Assembly: GCF_024713975.1 (NCBI RefSeq)
Contig: NC_091108.1
Location: 8,601,001 to 8,665,000, forward strand
Origin: Paralichthys olivaceus
Lineage: Eukaryota > Chordata > Actinopteri > Pleuronectiformes > Paralichthyidae
Reading direction: 5' to 3'
DNA length: 64,000 nt
Shown here: positions 1 to 38,000 of the stretch, piece after piece
Numbering within the stretch: position 1 is the stretch's first letter
How the letters are laid out: the number at the start of each line of letters is the position of its first letter
Notes under the pieces: model-generated
Told to the model about the DNA's origin: nothing
What the model saw: the letters and a program-made list of their open reading frames with translations, nothing else
Database searches by the model: none
Translations under genes and position numbers: made by a program

Positions 1-1285
1 TAAAATATTACACAGCAAATTAGCGTTGGATATTTATGCTCTTGTCAGTGCAAGCATTAGTGCTCAAGGCCACCAAATTGGCTCGGCTTATAATGAACTG
101 AGATGAAAAATGTTGCCTAAATTCAATGAATGTTCAGTTTTTAATGTCGAGACTATTGCAGCACTTGGAAATTATTAACATTATCTTACCTCAGATGAAA
201 ATAACACAAACCCTGATTTAGCCATTGCGGCAAGAAAACATAAATAATGGTGAACGTTGGTATAAGAGGTTGCCTGTTGGTTGCCCATGATGCTGCTTCT
301 CAGTGTTTGTGTGTAGGTGGGAGAAACGTGAATATGTGCGTGGGCAGATGTGAGTAGAGATGCCTGCCAGGTGTATGGTGTGTTGTGCATTCTTTGTCTC
401 TCACCGTTCACGTCTGGTGCACTGAATAAATATATTGTACGATTCACTGGCTGCACGATAAACCGTGAACACTTTGTTATTCTGCATCTTTCTTTAAAAA
501 TGAGTCACTTCTCCAAAAATGAACTTGAGATACTTCCATTTGTTGCGCTTTACCTACTTTTGAAATTAAATTTGAAACACAATGTGGACAAAAACATCTG
601 AAGAAAGGACAGAGAGGCTTGGCACCAGATTGAGTTATTAATGGATGTTTCCACCCTTTTATATGTAACTGTTGTCTTTTCTCTTTCTTTACTCTCTGAC
701 TTTATCTTCTTTTTTAGGCCATAAGTAAAGTAATCTGTCTCCCCTCACAAAACAAGAATAAACTGATGACAACCAAATTACTTGTGATGGAGTATTTGGG
801 CCACGAAACAAATCAGAGAAACAAGTCGCAATTTTACGAGTATAAAGTTGTAATATTAATAAAAATAAAGTCCTAATGTTACAAGAAAAGTTGTATCAGA
901 AGTTCACCAGCATCTAAAGAGGAACGAGGGGCATCTTGTTAAATTATACTTCATGTTTTGTCACATCAGCACCATCAGTATCAGGACTTTGAAAAGATTG
1001 TGTAAGAAACTGTGTTTATTCTGTAGAAAGGAAATTGCCTCTTTTGTGGGGGAGGAGATGTTCTGCATGATATTCAAAGTGGTTTTTGTAGAAACAATGA
1101 GATTCATATTCAAAATTCTGATTCCAGAATAATTTGAACACAAGCAAGCACAAGTTCTTCTTGTTATTTCCTAAAGACTGTTTTCTTCAATTTGGCACTT
1201 GAACTCCATCATACTTACTAACATTCCTGTCCTCAAAATTATCTCTACATCAATTATTCTATATGCATATTCTGTTTGCCTCCAG
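1..1285 (+). other. Intron of cacna1e at the left window edge
   Basis: No exon with acceptor, donor and compatible phase is visible before the first recognised exon at 1286. The stretch is AT-rich intronic sequence and holds a short decayed tandem repeat at 824-890. The preceding coding exon, for domain I S2-S3, must lie left of the window because the exon at 1286 starts in phase 2 with the S3-S4 region. Confidence 0.6.
824..890. repeat. Decayed ~22-bp tandem repeat
   Basis: Three imperfect units are visible, starting agtcgcaattttacgag, agttgtaatattaataa and agtcctaatgttacaag, with period about 22 bp. The motif (agtcgtaattttacgagaata type) is familiar from fish intronic satellites. Confidence 0.6.
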
Positions 1286-27006
<25,721 letters not shown>

Positions 27007-28300
27007 GGATGGGAGGCACAATGTGGAAGAGGAGGGGGAATCCCAGTGGGGGTGTTGGAGTGCGACAGTGTACAGAGTGAAGGTCAATGTAACTCTTTCT
27101 GCATCAGTGCATTGAGGCCAAGGGCCCTCTGGATGTTTGGACAAATGTGAACCCAAAACAACGAAGAACAATACTTCCTGAAACTGTAGTTGCCAATTCA
27201 CACAGAACACTGACAATAAATAAGGTCTATTTCCTGACTTGTACTTGATGATAGAGAGTAATAATACATCTCAAATAGTCGTGGGATGCAGAAAATAAAC
27301 AAAATAAATGGATCAAATTATGTCCTTTGTGTCAATATAAGGTATTTTCATTTCTGAAGATGTTTCTAAATGATTCAGTGTTGCTCTGAACAGTATTGAT
27401 CTGTGGGGTGTGTGAATATGTAACTACATTTTCTTATAAATAAGTTGTTTTGTAAATAGTTTGTGATCATCCCACCATTGCCATTTAGTAGACCAGATCA
27501 ACACGATAAGCCATCACGCAGAGACGATCGGATACTCTACCAGACAATGTGGATACTAATACTCAATAATGCTGGATTTTTTTACAGTGTGAATGAATGT
27601 GCAGGGGGGTAAAACTGCCTGATTCTCCCCGTCATTTTTCTTTTTTGGTATTGAACATAATAATTTGTGAGATATAAATAAAGTCATAGAATAACATAGA
27701 AAATATACTTATTTGTTATTTCTCCCAGTGTTATTGTTAAATCATGCCTCCACCAAACTGAATACCTTTAAAGTTTCCTCATCATCCTTCAAAACAGCCT
27801 GTTACTTTTATTTTACCAGTCTGCACCTTTAAAAAAAAGAAATATCAAACATTTATATTTAACATTTGATTTTCTGTCATTTAACATCAAATCAAACCTG
27901 TCATCTATTTTTATCTTTTTTCTTTCTTGTGAATATTGTATGAACCATCTCGGACAATGACTGTGGAAACACTGTAGACACACATCACACATTTTGCTTC
28001 ACAAGTCAACATTACTCTATTGCTTACTAATAATGTACAGAGACGTTATGCTGTTTGTAACATTTAGAGAAAAAAATATAATAAACAGTATCAGCTGATG
28101 AGCTTTAAAGGTAAGGGAATCGTTGGAAAATGTTCATTTTAAGATTTGTGTATTTGTTTTGTTTGCCTAAAGAGGGCCGATTCTGTGAAACTCACTTAAC
28201 CAAAAACATGGAGACTTGTATCATAAATTCCTGGAATGCAAATAATTTGTGGGTTTTTATGTGTACAATAGCTGTATATACAAATAAAGGTGTCCTCAAG
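27007..28300 (+). other. cacna1e 3' UTR with several poly(A) signals
   Basis: This AT-rich non-coding stretch follows the stop codon. AATAAA hexamers occur at 27215-27220, 27294-27299, 27677-27682 and 28283-28288. The last is followed by a TG-containing sequence and could mark the distal end. Which one is used cannot be told from sequence alone. No open frame here looks like a gene. Confidence 0.5.
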
Positions 28301-28474
28301 TTGCCACTGCTATTGAAAGTGATTTTTTTCTCAGATTTTTAAAACGTTTGGTAGTGTGGTATTTGATAGCTGTATACACTAGACTTTTGTTGCAGGTTTG
28401 ATGATTTATACACACACACAGACACAGAATCTTAATTTTCCTTAATTTTGTTTTATTTTTATGAAATTAAATGT

Positions 28475-28700
28475 AAATGGTTGTATTTATATATAGCGCT
28501 TTTCTAGTCTTGATGACCACTCAAAGCGCTTTACACTACAGTTTGCCATTCACCCATTCACACACACATTCATACAGTGCATCTATTAGCAGCACTTTTT
28601 GTTGTTCTCTGGGGCAATTCGGGGTTCAGCATCTTGCCCAGGCACACTTTGGCTTGCAGATAGGAAGACTGGGGATCGAACTTCCGACCTTCTGATGTGT
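28475..28700 (-). repeat. tRNA-derived SINE, - orientation
   Basis: On the minus strand the element has gttcgatccccagtcttc (B-box), then tgggcaagatgctgaacccc and a tail with aaagcgctttgagtggtc. This is the same family as at 22805-22985 but longer. It lies beyond the last cacna1e poly(A) signal. Confidence 0.7.
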
Positions 28701-28772
28701 ATTCTTCAAATTGTTTTTATTAATTTTATTTACTTTCATTTCTCACTGATGTTTTTCATTTATCTGTCTTTC

Positions 28773-29143
28773 TTAAAGGTACAGTGTGTAGAATCTTGTG
28801 ATATCTAGTGTTGAAGTTGCATGTTGCAGCTTATCACCCCTCACCTCACCCTCCCCTTCCAAACATGAAAAAGAAACTGTGGTAGCCTTTAGTTGTCATA
28901 AAAACTCAAAAGGTTTGGTTTGTTACATTTTACTAATGTAAAAAACATGGCGACCTCTGTAGAGAGGGTCCCCTCGATGTAAATATAAAGTATTTTAATA
29001 TAAAGGGCCTTTTCTGGGGTAAAGAAAACTCCAATTCACACAATTTAGATGAAATGAACTAGTGAAAACATCATGAGGATTATTCTAGTTAAATTCCTGC
29101 CAATAGTTCCCTTTCACCTCAATCTTACACACTGGACCTTTAA
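28773..29143. mobile_element. TTAA-flanked inverted-repeat element (piggyBac/Kolobok type MITE)
   Basis: The element is flanked by TTAA at 28773-28776 and 29140-29143. The ends are AGGTACAGTGTGTAGA and, reverse-complemented, AGGTCCAGTGTGTAAGA. It is 363 bp between the TTAA copies and non-coding, with the internal phrase aaacatgaaaaagaaactgt. A second, partial copy lies at 30737-30785. Confidence 0.75.
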
Positions 29144-29320
29144 ATCAACATTTATTTTAACAATAAGTCCATGTACTGCACATCCAGAGTTTCAAATAAA
29201 TACAATTAAAGAAATAAAAACATATGTAAATATTATATATATATTTTAGAAAAATGGTTGAATTTATTATTGATCATAAACCAGTAATTCGTTTGTTGTT
29301 GTTATTATCGTCATTAAAAT

Positions 29321-29927
29321 GGGCGGGACTTGGTCCTGTCTGGGACCCACGTAACAGAAATCATCCAATCAACGGCGCAGCATCACCCCACTGACGTCAT
29401 ATACAACGGACCGATAACATGTCGGGTGAAGAAGGAGAGAGCAGCTAAGCGAGGAGACAAACTGAGAACATCTACTCAGGAAGTTAAAAAGAAGACATGT
29501 CGCCTCGGTTCCTCTGCCAGACCACACAGTCCATGAACTACTGTTTCTGCTGAAGTGGACATTTAACTGAAATTACGTTTCTGACGAAGTAGTGAGCGAT
29601 TCTCGTCACGGAAGTAGGACGAAAAAGTAGCTAGCTCGGCTGCTAGCTGTCGTTAGCAAAGGAGTTCTTTGTTTTGTTTGTCCGTGTAAACATGGAGAGA
29701 AACTAGTTTGGACGTTTTGCTTCATCGTTCAACGTGTACACAGCAGGTTTACGACCATGTGTATTGTGTCTTCTGATCTTAAATTTGTGGTTTCTGGAGT
29801 AGTAGAAAGACAAATCTAACATTAGCCAACGAGAGCAACTTTAGCAGCGACAAGATCGGGTTGTTTTTTGTTTGTTGTTTTTTGTTTGACGTCGGTCGTA
29901 GGAGGACGGGAGCGGAGACACGAAGAC
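29321..29927 (+). promoter_or_regulatory. rnf11: rnf11 promoter and 5' UTR
   Basis: A GC box (gggcgggac, about 29321), a CCAAT box (29365-29369) and a perfect palindromic cAMP response element TGACGTCA (29392-29399) cluster upstream of the rnf11 start. The region is relatively CpG-containing compared with its AT-rich left flank. The transcription start was not determined; the CRE position suggests it lies after about 29420. Confidence 0.55.
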
Positions 29928-31543
29928 ATGGGCAACTGTCTCAAGTCTCCCACTTCAGACGACATCTCTCTGCTTCATGAATCCCAGTCAGACAGAGCGA
30001 GTTTCGGGGACGGGATGGACCCGGACCTTGAACCACCTCCGCCGTACCAGGTCAGAGGCTGTAAACACACACATGCTGAAGTACGAGCTCATTGATGCAT
30101 GTTTCTGAAACATATGGGACGAACTGTCAGCGAGGATTGCGTAAGATTAAAATCTACATGTCAAGATACAGCAGGTTTTCTTCCTAAACACATATTTGGT
30201 TTGTGTCACTTGCACAGAACAGCCGTTCAGACCAGACAGATGCTCTTATCTTTCACTCCACCTCTTTGTAAGCGAGATGATATTGAGATGATAATCACGT
30301 TTATTTCTGGTTGCTGTTTCTTTGTGTGTCACCAGGAGCAGGCTCATATGCCCATGTACCATCCCACACCCAGCCAGGCCCGTCTGGCCACACAGCTGAC
30401 AGAGGAGGAGCAGATTCGCATAGCTCAGCGCATTGGCCTCATCCAGCACCTCCCGAAGGGCGTCTATGATGGAGGAAAAGACGGTTCTGAGAAAAAGATC
30501 AGAGAGTGAGTGTATCCAATTACTGCATCTGAGGTCATCCACAGGGGAAAAAAAGCATTTGTTGCATATGTGCAAGCAAAGCTGTCATTATTTGTAGTGT
30601 GCTGAAATGATCAGCTGATAAATCAACAACAGACTAATTAAATTAAGAAATAGAAAATCCTCTCCTGACATTAATTAAATCCCCAAAGGTTCATCTCTGT
30701 TCTGCAGAATTACACATTGCCTTAAAATTAATTGGATTAAAGGTTCAGTGTGTAGAATTTAGTGACATCTAGTGGTGAAGTTGTCGGTGTATTTCACGTA
30801 TGACATCTCTTGTATCATGTAAAAACACGTCTTTAAGCAATAATGTTGATACTTTGAAACTGTGATTGTTGACAACTTTTTCTATTCTAATGTCACTGTA
30901 ATTTGAATCTCTGCCAGCTGTAGGAAAGAATGATGGTATTATTATAATTATTAGCAATGTGGGTATACTGGCAGAGGAGAAGCAAGCAGCTGGTTCAGTT
31001 CTATTCAAGCTGTATAACAATCAGATACATATTGTGAATATATATTCATATTTTACTCTATACTCTATAAATTGTTATAGACTTGTTTTTACATTTGTTT
31101 GTTTTGTCACATTTACATTAAACAGAGAGGCAGCTAATCGACACTTTGAGAGTCTGGAACCAGAGAACATTCAATCAATCAAAAAACTATCAATATTGTT
31201 TCGTCACTTTCTGTTGTTTAACTATCTATTTAAACTTTTCAGTTCTTCATAAATGTCATGTATCTTTTTATACAACTACTGCCGACTGCTGTGATGTTAT
31301 ATGAAATATCACAATAATGTAGAAAATGTGTGATTTGGTGTGTTTAACCCCTTCACTTCCTCTCTTCTCAGGTGCGTGATCTGTATGCTGGACTTTGTAT
31401 ACGGGGACCCCATCCGGTTCCTGCCATGTATGCACATCTACCACATGGACTGTATAGATGACTGGCTGATGAGATCCTTCACCTGCCCCTCCTGCATGGA
31501 GCCTGTGGATGCTGCCCTGCTCTCCACCTACGAGACCAACTGA
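29928..31543 (+). CDS. rnf11: RING finger protein 11 (E3 ubiquitin ligase adaptor)
   Basis: The exons 29928-30050, 30336-30505 and 31372-31543 join in phase to 154 aa, the same length as human RNF11. The N-terminus MGNCLKSP fits myristoylation at Gly2 and acylation at Cys4. A PPPPY motif near residue 40 is the PPxY site that binds WW domains of NEDD4-family ligases. The C-terminal RING-H2 domain, CVIC...C.H..H..C..C, spans the last third. Known roles of the family are membrane/endosome-associated regulation of ubiquitin ligases, including the A20 complex that damps NF-kB signalling. The start codon is the first ATG giving the conserved MGNCLKS. It is convergent with rpe65. Confidence 0.97.
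30737..30785 (+). repeat. Partial end of the TTAA element in rnf11 intron 2
   Basis: TTAA at 30737-30740 is followed by AGGTTCAGTGTGTAGAATTT and agtgacatctagtggtgaag. This matches the left end of the 28773 element; the right end is not seen. The rest of this 866-bp intron holds nothing recognisable. Confidence 0.6.
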
Positions 31544-33790
31544 TTCTTCACCCCCTCTTCCCCCACGCTTACATCAAACACGGCCCGACCCCGCACACAA
31601 ACCCTACAACTGCCCTCTTTATAGAGCCTGAGGAATTGGGGGAAAAAATAGGTTGGCTGTTATATTGCACTTTGAAAATTTCCAATTTTACTCACCCAAT
31701 GTTGGCCTTCCATGTCCCCCAAGTCAGAATAAGCTGGTCTTAAGAACATCAGTTACACAAGTCAGTGAGAAACTGTTTCAAGTCGACCCTGCATGATTGT
31801 GTTTGTGTGTTTATTGTGTCGAAGCTGCAGCCTGCGTTGATGGTGAGCACATGGGATTTTCTTTTGGCGTGTGTGATTGGGGAGGGGGTTTATGACTGCA
31901 TTTCCACTTGAGCCGGCCTCAGTGGTGTTTCTCCTCAGCTGACACCATTTCACCTTCATTCCCAGTTAATCACAATGTTAATGGACATGAAGGTTAACTT
32001 AATTATTGACCAAAACGCTTAGAGGTGTCATTAGAAATCTGTTGGATTAAAGTTGAAGGTTTCCGTGGCAACAGTTAGACTTCAACATGTTGATCTCCAA
32101 CAGACCCCACACTGGGAATGTGTTAATACACAACAGAAGAAAAAAGGAGGATTACAAAAAAAGAATGCACGCACTTTACAGAAATCACCCAAAGTCTATA
32201 AGTACACATTCATTCATAATGGAGGTCAAGACCACTTATTCGTGTTTGGCTTCTTCAAATAATCAGACTTTTAAAAAAAGCTTTGAGCCGAAGGAATGAA
32301 ATGATGATGTGTAATGTGAATGTGTCACCAGGTGGTGTGTAAAGTAGCTGGCAGCCAGTGTAAAGGGCTCATTCGTGCATGGGCAGGTTGGATCATTGAG
32401 TCCAAATTAGAAAATTGCTTGCACACACACGTTTCATCTGATCCAGAGATTTGCACTTTACATATAGGACAGTATCTAAAACAATATATTAATATATGTA
32501 CCTTACAACCTTGCACTATCAATACTTCATTCCTTTGTTTCTTGAGATGCAAAAGTTATATAGCTGATAAAACATGTCAAAGCTGTCAGTAGTCACTCAC
32601 CACATTGAAGTAAGCCCGACGGTGTATATCATGAAATCTGTGATTCAGTAGCGTGAGCCTGTGCTTTGATCTGCTTCAGTTTTGATTCTTGTGTTTTTAT
32701 GTTAGTAAAGGGACAGAGGTTTGCTTGACGTTAAAGGAAACGTTTGACATTTCATAAAATCGGCTCCTTGACTTACTTATCAAGAGCTGGATAAGATTGA
32801 CGCATTCTCTTGTCTATGCGGAGATTATGGTATTAGCAACAATTAGCCTAGCTTACTATTAAGACTGGGAAGAGAAGCTAGAGCAAGAACTAGCGAGAAG
32901 TGACTATGAAAATATGCCAACCGACAAACATGAAAACTGTTTATTAATCTTTACACAGAGAGTAATGTTCACAAAATTGTGTGTTTTTAAAGTTTGGGTT
33001 TTACATGGAGTTGTGTGTCGTTACACACACAAAAACCTATAATAGGACGAATTCTCATTTTTACATTTTTCATTTACACGTTCAACACATAACATATGGC
33101 ATGTTAATAACTGAGTTGTAGTGGTCCTGTTAAAATACTTCATTTTGATATTGACCTTTGTACAGAACCAGGTTATAGCCGCGTTCCCCCAGCTTCAAAC
33201 TGAGTTCATCGTTTTCTTTTAGCTACATATTTATTGTAAGAAAAAAGAGCAATTAAGTGTATTTGCAAAAATGTCAAACTATTTCTTTAAGAAAAACTTT
33301 GTACTGTTAGTTTGAATCCACATCCCTTTGTCACATTTTTCTTGTTACACTACAATTATGTTTTTGTCGCTTTGTTTCAATTCACTGTAGCAGAATAGTT
33401 ACAAACATAATTGCTTTCTTTTGTATATGTGTTGGTGTGGCTTTTCTTTATCTCTGTTACCTGTGTTTTATCTTTTACCTTCACATTTCACACGTGTGTA
33501 AAATCCATTGTGTATTTAGGACAGTAAGTATATAACTATATTACACTGGTTGAAGCTTGGCTATGCAAACCTCTGTCCCATCAGAATTTCAGAGTGTGAG
33601 CGACTTCTCTTTATGGTGTGATAGTTCAAACTGAGCTATCAAGTTTTCCGTTGGGCCTTCCCTTTGCTTTGTTTTTCATCTTAAGTTTATTCTGAAAATG
33701 AATATTTCCTGTAATCCTTTTTTTTCTCGTTCTTTTCCGAAGGCTGTAAAGCCCTCATGTAAAAAAAATAAATAAATAAACACTAAGAAA
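31544..33790 (+). other. rnf11: rnf11 3' UTR, probable
   Basis: No coding sequence follows the rnf11 stop. Overlapping AATAAA hexamers at about 33768-33780 are the best distal poly(A) candidate, giving a 3' UTR of about 2.2 kb. The length is plausible for this gene (inference). A complete TTAA element (32731-33290) is embedded in it. Confidence 0.45.
32731..33290. mobile_element. TTAA-flanked inverted-repeat element
   Basis: TTAA copies lie at 32731-32734 and 33287-33290. The ends read AGGAAACGTTTGACATTT and, reverse-complemented, AGAAATAGTTTGACATTT. Inside is the phrase ttagcctagcttactattaa followed by gactggga, familiar from a common fish MITE. It has no open frame. Confidence 0.7.
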
Positions 33791-34855
33791 AATTGGTTTT
33801 GTTTAATTAAAAAACAAGCAGTTGTCATTTAAAAAGGGGGGAAAACAGTTTGTGGTTGTGAAGGGTCTAAGGGATTACTAAGAATCGAGATTACAGAGCA
33901 CACGATTGCAAAATATTTTTCTGGGCATTTCATTATTGAAATCCTAAAATCTGGCAGTGGCACAGGAAACGTGACCGTGTAATCAGGGCTCTCCGTTCGA
34001 CTGATGTAGCGAGCAAGCCAAAGCCATATTAGCATTGTTTGATGCTTTGTTTCCTTGTCTTGCATCAGCTGGGGACGAAACATGTGAGTCAAATTGCCTG
34101 TTAAGAAACATCTGAGACAGGAGTTTATGATTTTGAACAAATATCTGAAGGTAAATCCTAGTGTGATGCTGTCGACGCAAGATTAAACCAAATGGACACT
34201 TTGTTAATGTATGAATGAATTTGAAGGGTGGTGGGTTTATGACATTGTACACAAGGGCCACATTCATTTATGTGCACATAATATAAGAATAGTTTGCAAC
34301 ATTTTCTTTCTCTCTCACCGTTAATCAGCTTTGCGGCACAGCGAGATCTGCATGCTCTTACTTTTTTTAGATTAGATTCAACACAGACTTTGAGCAACAC
34401 AATGAGGACAGGCATGGAAAGGCTGCATGTTCAAATGTGTCCGTAATGAGATTTCGTGTGGCGACATATTAAATCTCTGCAAACATCTGAAGAATTTAGG
34501 CTGAAGGATTTACGGCACCGCTTGCATTTGCTGAAGTGTCTGTTGGAGCATCTGAAGAAAGGTTTGCTTGTTATACTGTATAAAGAATTTAGATCAGGAA
34601 CTTGGAACTTGATATCCTGTAATTATTCACTTTCACAGGGCCAGACCTGAGATGAACAGCACCACTGCTACTTTAAGTAGCTAATAAAGACTCCATATGA
34701 CAGATCAATACAGAACAGTGAAGTTTATTAATATTGATTATTTTATTTCTCAAACATTAAATGTTAGTGACACAACATGAGAACAGATCCATTTATTTTA
34801 TTAAAACAATATTGACATTTGAAGGACAGGACTTCTTGCCTTTATTCAATATGAC
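33791..34855. other. rnf11-rpe65 convergent spacer
   Basis: I see no gene here. Minus-strand AATAAA signals (tttatt on +) near 34724, 34793 and 34838 are candidates for the rpe65 3' end. Confidence 0.4.
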
Positions 34856-34857
34856 AG

Positions 34858-34985
34858 AATTAAGTTTGAAAGAGCGGGGGTGAGACACAGCAAAGGGCCA
34901 GGTCGGCATCGAACCTGCAGCCGCTGAGGACACATGCCTCCGTACATGCCCTCCCAACCAGCTGAGCTATTGGGCGCTGTTCAAG
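34858..34985 (-). repeat. tRNA-derived SINE (second family), - orientation
   Basis: On the minus strand the element begins gcgcccaatagctcagctgg (A-box) and continues with gctgcaggttcgatgccgac (B-box) and ctggccctttgctgtgtctc. It lies 50 bp after the rpe65 stop and so is probably part of the rpe65 3' UTR. The A-box-to-B-box spacing is too long for a working tRNA. Confidence 0.7.
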
Positions 34986-35035
34986 CTGGGACATCATCAT
35001 CTCGACTCTGAGGACGTCCTGAGTGTTGCGGCACA

Positions 35036-38000
35036 TTAGGGTTTGTACATCCCATGAAAGGTGACGGGGATGTCACACTCCACCTCTGCCCTGGCGACCT
35101 CAGACATATCCTTGGCGTTGAGGATGAGGAGATACGCCGGTCTCTGGGAGCCGGGAGCCGCCACGATGGTCAACAGCACGCCTGTCGACACAGCACGGAG
35201 ATTATCATTAGATGTGTTTTGTCGCAGTCTTGTGGAAATAAAGATACTGTGTTTATGCTGCTTGTGCTACCATCATCCTCATCCACCCCATCAGGAGTCT
35301 GGACGAACAGGGGCTCTGAGGGGTAGGAGTCTGGCTCCTGCCAAACCCAGGTCTCCCTGGACTTCACGTTCAACTTGCAGATCTGCACACGCGGAAAATG
35401 AATCAGTCACTGGAGCAGTTTGATTGACACACTCTTTACAACTGAAGGCCTTTTGTGAACATACCCTGTCTGGTATGAAATGGTTGAGACCCAAGCCATA
35501 AGCGAACGTGTAGTTCTTCCCTCCATTTTTGCCGTAATTGATCTGAGGGAACTCAAACGCTATAAAAAATATTTTTAAATGGTTAAATGATGAAGATATT
35601 TTGCTGCATCAATTAAAAATGTATGTGTCCACAGTGATTCAGTAAATAAAGTGCGATGGTTGTGTCTGCACCTTGGCGAGGCCCGGAGAACAGCACCTCA
35701 GGCTCCAGCCAGATGGTCCCGTCAGCGTGCATCGTGGCTGTGGCTGTGGTGTACGGCAGACTGACCAGGTTCTTACCTTGCTCCTCCTACATCAACACCA
35801 TGAAAACATAAGAAGAAAAGACTCCACCTCTCTGAGAAGCAATTTGGGATGAGTGATGCACATGACTCACCTTGTGGACATCGAGGGGAATAACATATCT
35901 GCGGACTTCTGGCTGGGGCGCCATCATGGCCGCCTTCTTCACCTCCTCCCAGTTGGCTCTCAGGTTGGCCAGCCACAGGTAGTTGTAAACAAACTCAAAT
36001 CTGCAAGAGAGAATTGATGGTGAGTAAGAAAAGTGCAATAAATTTGATTCATGAGAAGTGAGTCACTCACCCTTTCCAAGCACACAGGTCAAAAACTATG
36101 AATCCTTGGTCCTCGTAGGTGTTGATGTGATGAAACATGCCGATGGCCGCCCCTTTGAACTTGTGGTCGATGTACTCGCCCGGGTTTTTCCTGGCAATGT
36201 GGAACAAGGTCTACAAAGAGTACATCATAAATAGTTTTAGGAGGTGGGCTGACAATAAAATAAATGGTCAAACCATTAAAGACGTTGATCGACTCCTCGT
36301 TCTTACTCCTTGGCTCTCATTGGACTCGAAGCAGTCCATGTAGTTGGAGCCTCGGATGCTCCAGGCGCTCAGGAACTTCAGCAGGTTGATCTTCACCGGC
36401 GTCTCCACAAAGACAAAGTAGTTTTCTGACATGCCGAAGCTGAAATTGACGAGGAGACAACATTAAAAGTTTCGATGGCAACATCGACGACACGTCAAAC
36501 GGATTTACTGACAAAACCACACACCTGTGCACGTAGGAGGGCTTGAACCTCTCGGCACTGGGGAACTGCACCACCACCTTGGACTTCTCGATGGGATCAG
36601 ACTTATCTGAGAAAGAAAGCAGAGACTTACTTTTTGTTTTACATTTCTCCATGGATCTTTATGAAGTGACTGATATTCAGAGTGTGTGCAATTTAATGCG
36701 CAAACAAAAATCTGGTTTTAGTCAAATTACATGTGGTTCAATCAGGAGACTGTTGGTGAAGGAATGTGTTCTATCGATCGTTCTAGTTTTAAGCTTAATT
36801 TACATTAATCTGTATTTGACATTAATACTAATAGAACAGTTGGTATATTCCAATACTGTCTGAAGAATTCAATTACGAAAAGAAGGTGGTTAGTATTCTG
36901 GATTCAACAACGTATTTGAATCTCTTTTTAATTCTTTGCATCCCTGTGACACCCATGCCGACCTTTCTGTGTTGGTGGGGTCTTGACGATGTTGTAGGCC
37001 AGTGTTGCTCCTTTCCCCATGCAGTTTCCAATGTTGTACACCGTGCCATCTTTCTCAATGTGAGGGTGGGCCGTCACTCCATTAATGTTGACATAGTTGC
37101 ACATATCAACCTGCACAGAAAAATAGCAACATTTTTACAGTGCTTTAATATGGATAATATTGATAAATGCCCATCAGATCCTTTTTTACAAGAATTCAGT
37201 GATATTTTTGTATTGATGTACCTTCTTCAGCGTCTGCAAGGTGTCCGTGTTTACTTTAGTGATGTAGTTGGTTTCAGTCACAGCATAAAAGTCCTCACCA
37301 ACAGGGTAGACGTTCACCAGGCAGTTGTCTGTGACCTCAACACCCTTGAAGTAAGAGAAAAACCTGAAAAAGGAAATTTACATTTCACAGAAAGGGTCAA
37401 GAGTTTAATGAAAGCTGACACATGGTCTGGAAAAAAGTCTGGATATTTTAGAAGCAGACACATGGTTGTCAATAGTGCAAAGGAGAAAAGAACCCAGAGG
37501 GAAATACATGAGTTCTGCATTGACCCACCTGGAGAAAATGTTCTTGCAGGGATCGGGATACGCAAATGTACCAAACTCAGTGATCACCACACGCTTCTCT
37601 GTGATGGCTCGCACGTACGCATCTGTTCTGACAAACCTGACACAGAGGAGAGACTGAAAATTTTATATTTTCACTCCAAAAGCACAACATATATGACTTT
37701 AGATTTACATTTACTCAAATGGCAGATGCTTTCATCAAAAGTCAAGTCTCCGCAGATTGATTTTGATGCAGCACTGAAACCAACAGTTGCTTTAGAACGC
37801 AAAATATCTCCAAAATACTAATGAGCTAAACTGGTAAATCTTGACAGTGCAGAGCTATTGTCCTTTAAGTCTTACTTTCGGAAGTAGGTCACTTGTCCGT
37901 TCTTGAAGTCGAATTTGTGCATGAGGGCCTGGCCATCAAAGAGGTGATAGAACGGTTCATCTCCAACCTCGAAGAGTCCAGGTCCCAAACGGAGAAGACT

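Noticed and set aside
34858-34985. tRNA gene
   Set aside because: A- and B-box-like motifs are present but spacing is too long and no cloverleaf forms; it is a tRNA-derived SINE.
36886-37821. 311-codon open frame on + strand
   Set aside because: It runs antisense across rpe65 exons 4-6 and intervening introns, shows no recognisable motif, and rpe65 on the other strand is certain.
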